From Ophioderma brevispina (taxonomy: Eukaryota > Echinodermata > Ophiuroidea > Amphilepidida > Ophiodermatidae): a DNA stretch of 64,000 bases. The stretch lies in assembly GCA_023653785.1 (NCBI GenBank), contig JAMKCH010088216.1, forward strand, positions 124,001 to 188,000, given 5' to 3'. The notes beneath the pieces were generated by a model. That model worked only from the letters and a program-made list of their open reading frames with translations, did not search any database and had not been told where the DNA came from. This document shows positions 59,312 to 64,000 of this stretch, one piece after another (the stretch's first letter is position 1; every line of letters starts with the position of its first letter). Position numbers and translations under genes: made by a program.

Positions 59312-59439
59312 GGCCATGATATACTTTCAATCGCAGCGAGTGACTGGCGTGCGCAGCACCAGATTTTGACCCAATATCAAGTGATACGCATGCTCACGAG
59401 CAGAAATCTCTCTCTGCGACTGGAAGTATATCTTGGGCT
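59312..59439. mobile_element. TTAA-flanked MITE, 128 bp
   Basis: The ends are GGCCATGATATACTTTCAAT and, inverted, GCCCAAGATATACTTCCAGT, bordered by TTAA at 59308-59311 and 59440-59443. Fold-back pairing continues through GCAGCGAG/CTCTGCG-like segments. No coding capacity. Confidence 0.8.
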
Positions 59440-60000
59440 TTAACATTGCTTAGAACAATAGAAGTTGGTTCCAAACGGAGAGAACTGGCAAGCATCCCCA
59501 ATGTACTTCACTGTTAAAATGTTCAGTAAAATAACGTCGTTTTGACTGGCAGCTGGGACTCACAACAATTAAAACGTTTTTTTACAGTTACTTCCCCGTT
59601 TCGAGTCCCTTTTTACAGTTATTTGTACGTTTCGAGTCCTGGCTAAAAGAACATTTTTAACAGTGTTGTAAGCTATAATACTAAAGTAATTACTATCAAG
59701 CCATATCTTTATGGCCTACATAATATGCAAGCAGAACATGGTTCATTCTTAAAGTATAATTGCATCTTATAGCATACATCTGGAGCAGAATTTAACACAT
59801 GAAACCCTTCAAAGCCTCTATCATGGCGATTCCAAAAAAATAGGAGAAAAACGTTATTATTTGTTTCTAAAAATGTTATAACAAAGTGAAGAAAATGCTG
59901 TTATTGACACTTACCCGATTTTAACATAAATCAAATATAACACAAGTGCAGTCTCGTAGAGGCTTGACTCGCGAATAATGGATTATTAGTTAATCTGTAT

Positions 60001-60172
60001 TAAGAAAAAAAGAAAGAAAGAATAAAGAAAGAAAAACAACGAACAAACAAAGAGACAACCAAGCAAGCCACCAACTAACCAACCAAGCCACCAACTAACC
60101 AACCCGTGGAAAAAAAAAACCAAATCAACCAACCAGGCAAAACTAAACAAACAACCAACCAAACAACTAAAC
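60001..60172. repeat. Purine-rich and ACCA-type microsatellite (copy B)
   Basis: AAAGAAAG words and CAACCAACC/CCAAGCCACC repeats. Corresponds to 57604-57745 with a different number of units. Confidence 0.75.
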
Positions 60173-60478
60173 TTCAAGAACCTTTATTGCTCGTAGAACA
60201 AGGTTTGCTTTTTCGTCGCCTTTCGCTTTATAAGAACTGAGAAAGATTCATTCCCGAATCAAGAGAAAGTACCCAGTTTATGATGTTTGTATGTGGGAAT
60301 GGTGCTATGCTAGCGATAGAAACTTCATAAAACAGAATTAGAAAGTATATATGTAGTAACAATCATTTTTTAATACAGGAAGGTGAGTAAAGAAGAAACA
60401 GAAGTGAAATATGATTCTACTTCACAAATGTTTCCCTACATCCCTATTTTAATAAGACGTGTTATTTTTATTTTGCAG

Positions 60479-60607
60479 TTAAAATGTTGCGGAGCAGATG
60501 GTCCACTAGATTATCCCAAATCAGGTCAAAAGGTTCCAGAATCATGTGGTAAAAACTGTACGGTAGCAGTAGGCAAATGCACCAAAAAAGAAGCAATAAA
60601 AGAAGTT
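60479..60607 (+). CDS. Tetraspanin large-loop exon, copy B
   Basis: Identical in sequence to 58023-58151, with the same TTTTGCAG acceptor and GTAAGT donor; 43 codons, phase 0. It carries the CCG motif, VPESC and two further cysteines of the large extracellular loop. It follows the intact TM3 exon (59035-59208) and precedes the TM4 exon (61617-61700). Exons 53274, 59035, 60479 and 61617 therefore join in one frame to give a normal tetraspanin order. Confidence 0.93.
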
Positions 60608-60624
60608 GTAAGTATATATCTCAC

Positions 60625-60752
60625 ACATTAGGGAGGTTTAGATGCCATACGCGATGCGTGTACTTGTACGTAAAACGTGGGATGCCTCTGTTTGATTGAT
60701 CTATGAAGTACAAGTACATGCCTCGCAAAAGACATCTAAACATCCCTAATGT
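60625..60752. mobile_element. Hairpin MITE, 128 bp (copy B)
   Basis: Same element and same position relative to the splice donor as 58169-58296. Confidence 0.8.
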
Positions 60753-61616
60753 AACACCATTTTACGTCTAGGTTATATAAAACACTAATAAATTCGCTTA
60801 TACAAAGTAGTCTATGGAAAAAGTGGCAACTTTGAGCATGTTTCTTTCACAGAGAAAATACAACAATATCAAGCAAGCAACTAAATTCACCAAACTAAAG
60901 TTATGAAACACTAAACGGAATGTGCATCATAAAACCCCTAGCAAGATGCTCTATTGTCTGTGTGGCTGTTAGCAGGCAAATCGATGTGAAATTAGGGAGC
61001 CAGGACCACCCCCTTTGCACCCCCAGAACTAAACCAAACCAACTTTTTAACAGTTAAAAGTTGACCCCAAAACACAATTAGGATATTCCCAAAAGTAAAA
61101 AGTAGCCCCAAGGCAGATATTTACAGACGTACAAGATGGCCGCTAATTGTTTTTCAATAAAACGCATTATAACAAGACGTAAAAAGCTTAATTTTCAAGA
61201 AGATTCAAGGAGATCAACATTTCAGGTCATATTTAGCATATTAAATCTTTGTTCATTTTCTGGCCTTTTTGTTTACTTGAAATTGTTGGGCTTTTGAACA
61301 CATAAGCAATCGTTTAAGAACATAATCAGAGAACATTTTGTTTTTCATATTTTCCCAGAAATTAAGTACCATTGCTTCCATAGTTCATTTCACGGAGTAC
61401 ACGCATTGCATTAACCAGCGTTGTTATTGTTGGCAAATACAACTATTTATATCATCAATGAAATAATAAGCACTAATGTCACAATAGTGTTCAGCTCTTT
61501 TGACGGCAGTACAAGTTGATTTCAATAGTTATCTGCATCGTTTGATTCTAACCTTTTAAAGGGAATACTCATAAAGTTAAATCACAGATTTTGGTTTTTT
61601 ATTTCCTTGTTTTTAG

Positions 61617-61700
61617 GGTTGTAAGGATAAGCTTACGTCACTTATTACTCAAAATCTGATGGTATTGGCAGGGGTTTCTATAGCAATAGCTTTAGCACAG
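61617..61700 (+). CDS. Tetraspanin exon: end of large loop and start of TM4
   Basis: The exon follows TTGTTTTTAG and ends at a GTAAGC donor; 28 codons, phase 0. It begins GCKDKLTSLI, supplying the last conserved loop cysteine (the G-C motif before TM4). It continues NLMVLAGVSIAIALAQ, the first part of the fourth membrane helix, with the glutamine often seen inside TM4. The terminal exon with the rest of TM4 and the cytoplasmic tail was not found in the remaining 2.3 kb and probably lies beyond the window. Confidence 0.92.
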
Positions 61701-61719
61701 GTAAGCAATAAACAGTAAA

Positions 61720-61891
61720 GGTTAGTTCATACTTCACTCTATCTTCACTCCATCTGCGTTGCAGTGAGTTGCGTCGATCTCTTCCCAAAATACTGCAATT
61801 CGTTTCAACTAGATTTGCAGTGTTGTGCGTTGAGCTGAGACAGGAAGGGATAGTCGGCAATGTGATCCACAGAGCGAGGTATGAACGGACC
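61720..61891. mobile_element. TTAA-type MITE, family GGTCCGTTCATAC, unit 1
   Basis: Ends GGTTAGTTCATAC and GTATGAACGGACC are inverted repeats; TTAA follows at 61892-61895, and the left flank AAA is degraded. It lies 20 bases after the TM4 exon. Confidence 0.7.
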
Positions 61892-62108
61892 TTAATGTTT
61901 AGTTCGTAAGAAAAAAAAACGCGTTTTGCAGAGATTCTTGACTGTTCTTCTTATGGTACCCTCAAAACACTTTTAAATGTTCTTGAGCTGTTGTGTAGAA
62001 CTTCGTTGGTTCTTAAAACGCGCTTGGGAATCTTTGTAACCATTCTGGTCCTTCAAATAACCTTCAATGGTTCCAACTGAAGGACCGTTTTTAACCTTCA
62101 TTTCTTAA

Positions 62109-62161
62109 GGTCCATTCATACTCAGGCTACTGCATCTGCGTTGCGGTAAATTCGATTACCT
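62109..62161. mobile_element. TTAA-type MITE, same family, truncated unit 2
   Basis: GGTCCATTCATACTCAGG follows TTAA at 62105-62108. The unit stops at the next TTAA (62162-62165), where unit 3 starts, so only one end is kept. Confidence 0.6.
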
Positions 62162-62165
62162 TTAA

Positions 62166-62373
62166 GGTCTGTTCATACCTCGCTGCACCGTGCATTGCGT
62201 ATCAATCATTTCAATCATTCACTTTCTGCCACCGACTCCAATCAACTCATTGCAAATCTAGTTAAAATGAATTTAACTTTATTACGGTATTGCGATGCAG
62301 TATTTTGGGAAGAGGCTACAATTCGGCCAACGCAACTTACCGCAGCGCAGATGCAGTAAAGTATGAACAAACC
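62166..62373. mobile_element. TTAA-type MITE, same family, unit 3
   Basis: Ends GGTCTGTTCATAC and GTATGAACAAACC are inverted repeats; left flank TTAA, right flank TTTGA. The interior is palindromic around TTGCGT/ACGCAA words. Confidence 0.7.
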
Positions 62374-62378
62374 TTTGA

Positions 62379-62654
62379 GGTCCGTTCATATCGCGCTGCG
62401 TTGCGGATATATCAATCACTTTCTGCTGCAACGCAACGCAAATTTTAAGAAAAATGAATTTAACTTTATTACGGTACCGCGACGCATTATTTTGGGTAGG
62501 ACATGTAGCGACCACTGCACTTCAGTACTACAATAAAATTAATTTTAACTGGGTTTTGCGATGGGTTGCAATGAGCTGCAGCAGAAAGAGATCAAGTCAT
62601 CAACAACGCAAATCAGAGTAATGCAGTGAGATACAGTGTAAGTGTGGACGGACC
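62379..62654. mobile_element. TTAA-type MITE, same family, unit 4
   Basis: Ends GGTCCGTTCATA and TGTGGACGGACC are imperfect inverted repeats; left flank TTGA, right flank TTAA (62655-62658). It abuts unit 3. Short minus-strand frames here are not genes. Confidence 0.7.
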
Positions 62655-62658
62655 TTAA

Positions 62659-64000
62659 CAATGGCGCTGCATAAAAATCATTCGACACTAATGAAAGTTA
62701 ATGTTATCTGAATGATGCATTACATATTTATGTTATACCTTAAAATACTTTAAAGAGTACCAGTGCTCCCCTGGAATAAGAGTAATTAATTTTGCGCAAT
62801 AAAACGATGTATACTAAGGGCGCGGTTTTAACGGATTTCACTCAAAGCCTACATCAAAATTGCAGGATTGTTTACAATAATATGTATGGCACGTAATATT
62901 CCAATCAACCGCTGACAATTTTACAATAATACGAAAAAAGACAAATCTCTAAAAATGTACAATTAACCCGGGAATTAACCGTATACGTGGTTTCTTTTAC
63001 CAAAAGAATACAGAATGTACACACATAATACTTTACACTTTAACAAATCTTTTCAGCATTCAATATTTCAGTATACTGAAAACTTTGCAATGCTTGTTGT
63101 ATAACAGATTAGTTGCCATAATTTATAGTGTACTATTAAATTTAAAGGTCCATGGCCTCGTCCCCAGAACCCCAGATATTACTGGAAGTCGTCTATATTA
63201 GTGGCTGCAGAAAGCTACTCGCATACTTTTCTCATTGTACCCCTGGTGAAATCATAGGGCTAAATGATGTGTGGTTTTGGATGTTATGAGCGAAAATGTG
63301 TCTCATTTGGTCGTGGTCGACCAATAATAATTTTACACACTACTCTATGGGGCTTACAAAATCACGTCTTTAGCTCTTTACAGATTGGGTTTTGGCCCAG
63401 GGTCATTCTATAAAGATAGAATTGACAGGTCTGCGGTGTTTAAGGAAACAGAATTACTTATTGATCTTTACACGCATGTGTTGTGTCTATCACAATAATT
63501 ATCAAATTGACAAAATATATAACACAAAATTGGGGTAAAATCAGAGTCTGGCTTTCAATAGGTGGATTAGGATTATACATTTGAAGCAATTGCGTTTTCA
63601 CCACTCAGAGGATAATGTAGTATATTTGATGTGCTCAAATCCTATAGGATGACAGCTATCATCTATCATTTTCTATTAAATTGTCTGCAGAGAGTGAATC
63701 CAAACAAACTTCTCATTATACGGTAGGACAAAGTATTAAAAGTGCTGATCAGCATTTTCAACAGGACTTCACCAGGAATCAGTTGCCCTACTACATATCT
63801 GGATCAAAGACCTCCTAAATTGGCCAACATCAATGGCGGCAAGTTCAATATTCTATGATTTAAAGACAATATGCTAGTTCTAGCAGAAAGACAAGGCAAA
63901 ATTAAGAAACTCAAAATGGGAACTCAGATGCCACAATGAAGTACGGTCTTAAGATGAACAGACGAAATAAAATGGTAGCGGCCACAGAAATGAAGGCTGT
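62659..64000. other. Unassigned AT-rich stretch
   Basis: Probably intron of the tetraspanin gene. No further exon was recognised. A segment at about 63275-63345 (GAAAATGTGTCTCATTTGGTCG) is a diverged relative of part of block D1 (near 1640 and 4010). Confidence 0.45.

Larger units (their letters stand above)
58991..61426. repeat. Tandem block D4, copy B (tetraspanin exon cassette)
   Basis: The direct repeat of 56685-58970 carries intact TM3 and large-loop exons. It keeps a complete TTAA MITE at 59312-59439 and lacks the MITE of 56995-57352. The final stretch before 61426 matches copy A up to CAGCGTTGTTA, where copy A runs into poly-A. Confidence 0.9.

Overview
This looks like an AT-rich nuclear segment from an animal, most likely a marine invertebrate. 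The evidence is a split tetraspanin gene with GT-AG introns, long introns, DIRS/Ngaro-type and CR1/L2/Jockey-type retrotransposons, tRNA-derived SINE heads, and many small DNA transposons (TA, TTAA and 8-bp target sites). I cannot name the species. There are no operons or other bacterial features, and almost all long open frames are transposon debris or chance.

The only convincing cellular gene is a tetraspanin on the plus strand at 53274-61700. Its exons encode the end of TM1 through TM2, TM3 with the start of the large extracellular loop, the CCG-containing loop core, and the start of TM4. All are phase 0 and bounded by AG/GT. The TM3 and loop exons lie in a 2.3-2.4 kb tandem duplication, so each occurs twice; the first TM3 copy is frame-broken. 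I found neither the first exon (start codon, first half of TM1) nor the last exon (end of TM4, C-terminal tail). The gene's introns hold a decayed LINE, several TTAA-flanked MITEs and a hairpin MITE.

Layout: 1-4690 is a tandem pair of 2.3 kb blocks. 6076-9085 is a second pair, the second copy split by an 869-bp mariner-like element. 9270-9647 is a hAT-like MITE. 9656-27300 is mostly featureless AT-rich DNA with a GC/G-rich island at 17.9-19.8 kb. 27305-34857 is a third tandem pair. 35328-37600 carries two LINE fragments in opposite orientation with a SINE-like and a hairpin element between them. 38995-44060 is a scrambled, decayed DIRS/Ngaro-like region (Gag tail, RT, RNase H, truncated tyrosine recombinase). 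44110-45738 is a 164-bp satellite array. 45739-53270 is mostly unassigned. 53274-61700 is the tetraspanin region, followed by a run of four TTAA-type MITEs (61720-62654) and unassigned sequence.

A recurring oddity is four adjacent direct duplications of about 1-3 kb whose copies differ by many one-base indels and by presence or absence of mobile elements, two of them joined through homopolymer runs. This suggests unmerged haplotypes or low-quality long-read gap filling rather than four real duplications, and it limits confidence in any frame-based call. I found no clear new biological system. The duplicated tetraspanin exon cassette, the 164-bp array and the rearranged DIRS region deserve the closest look.
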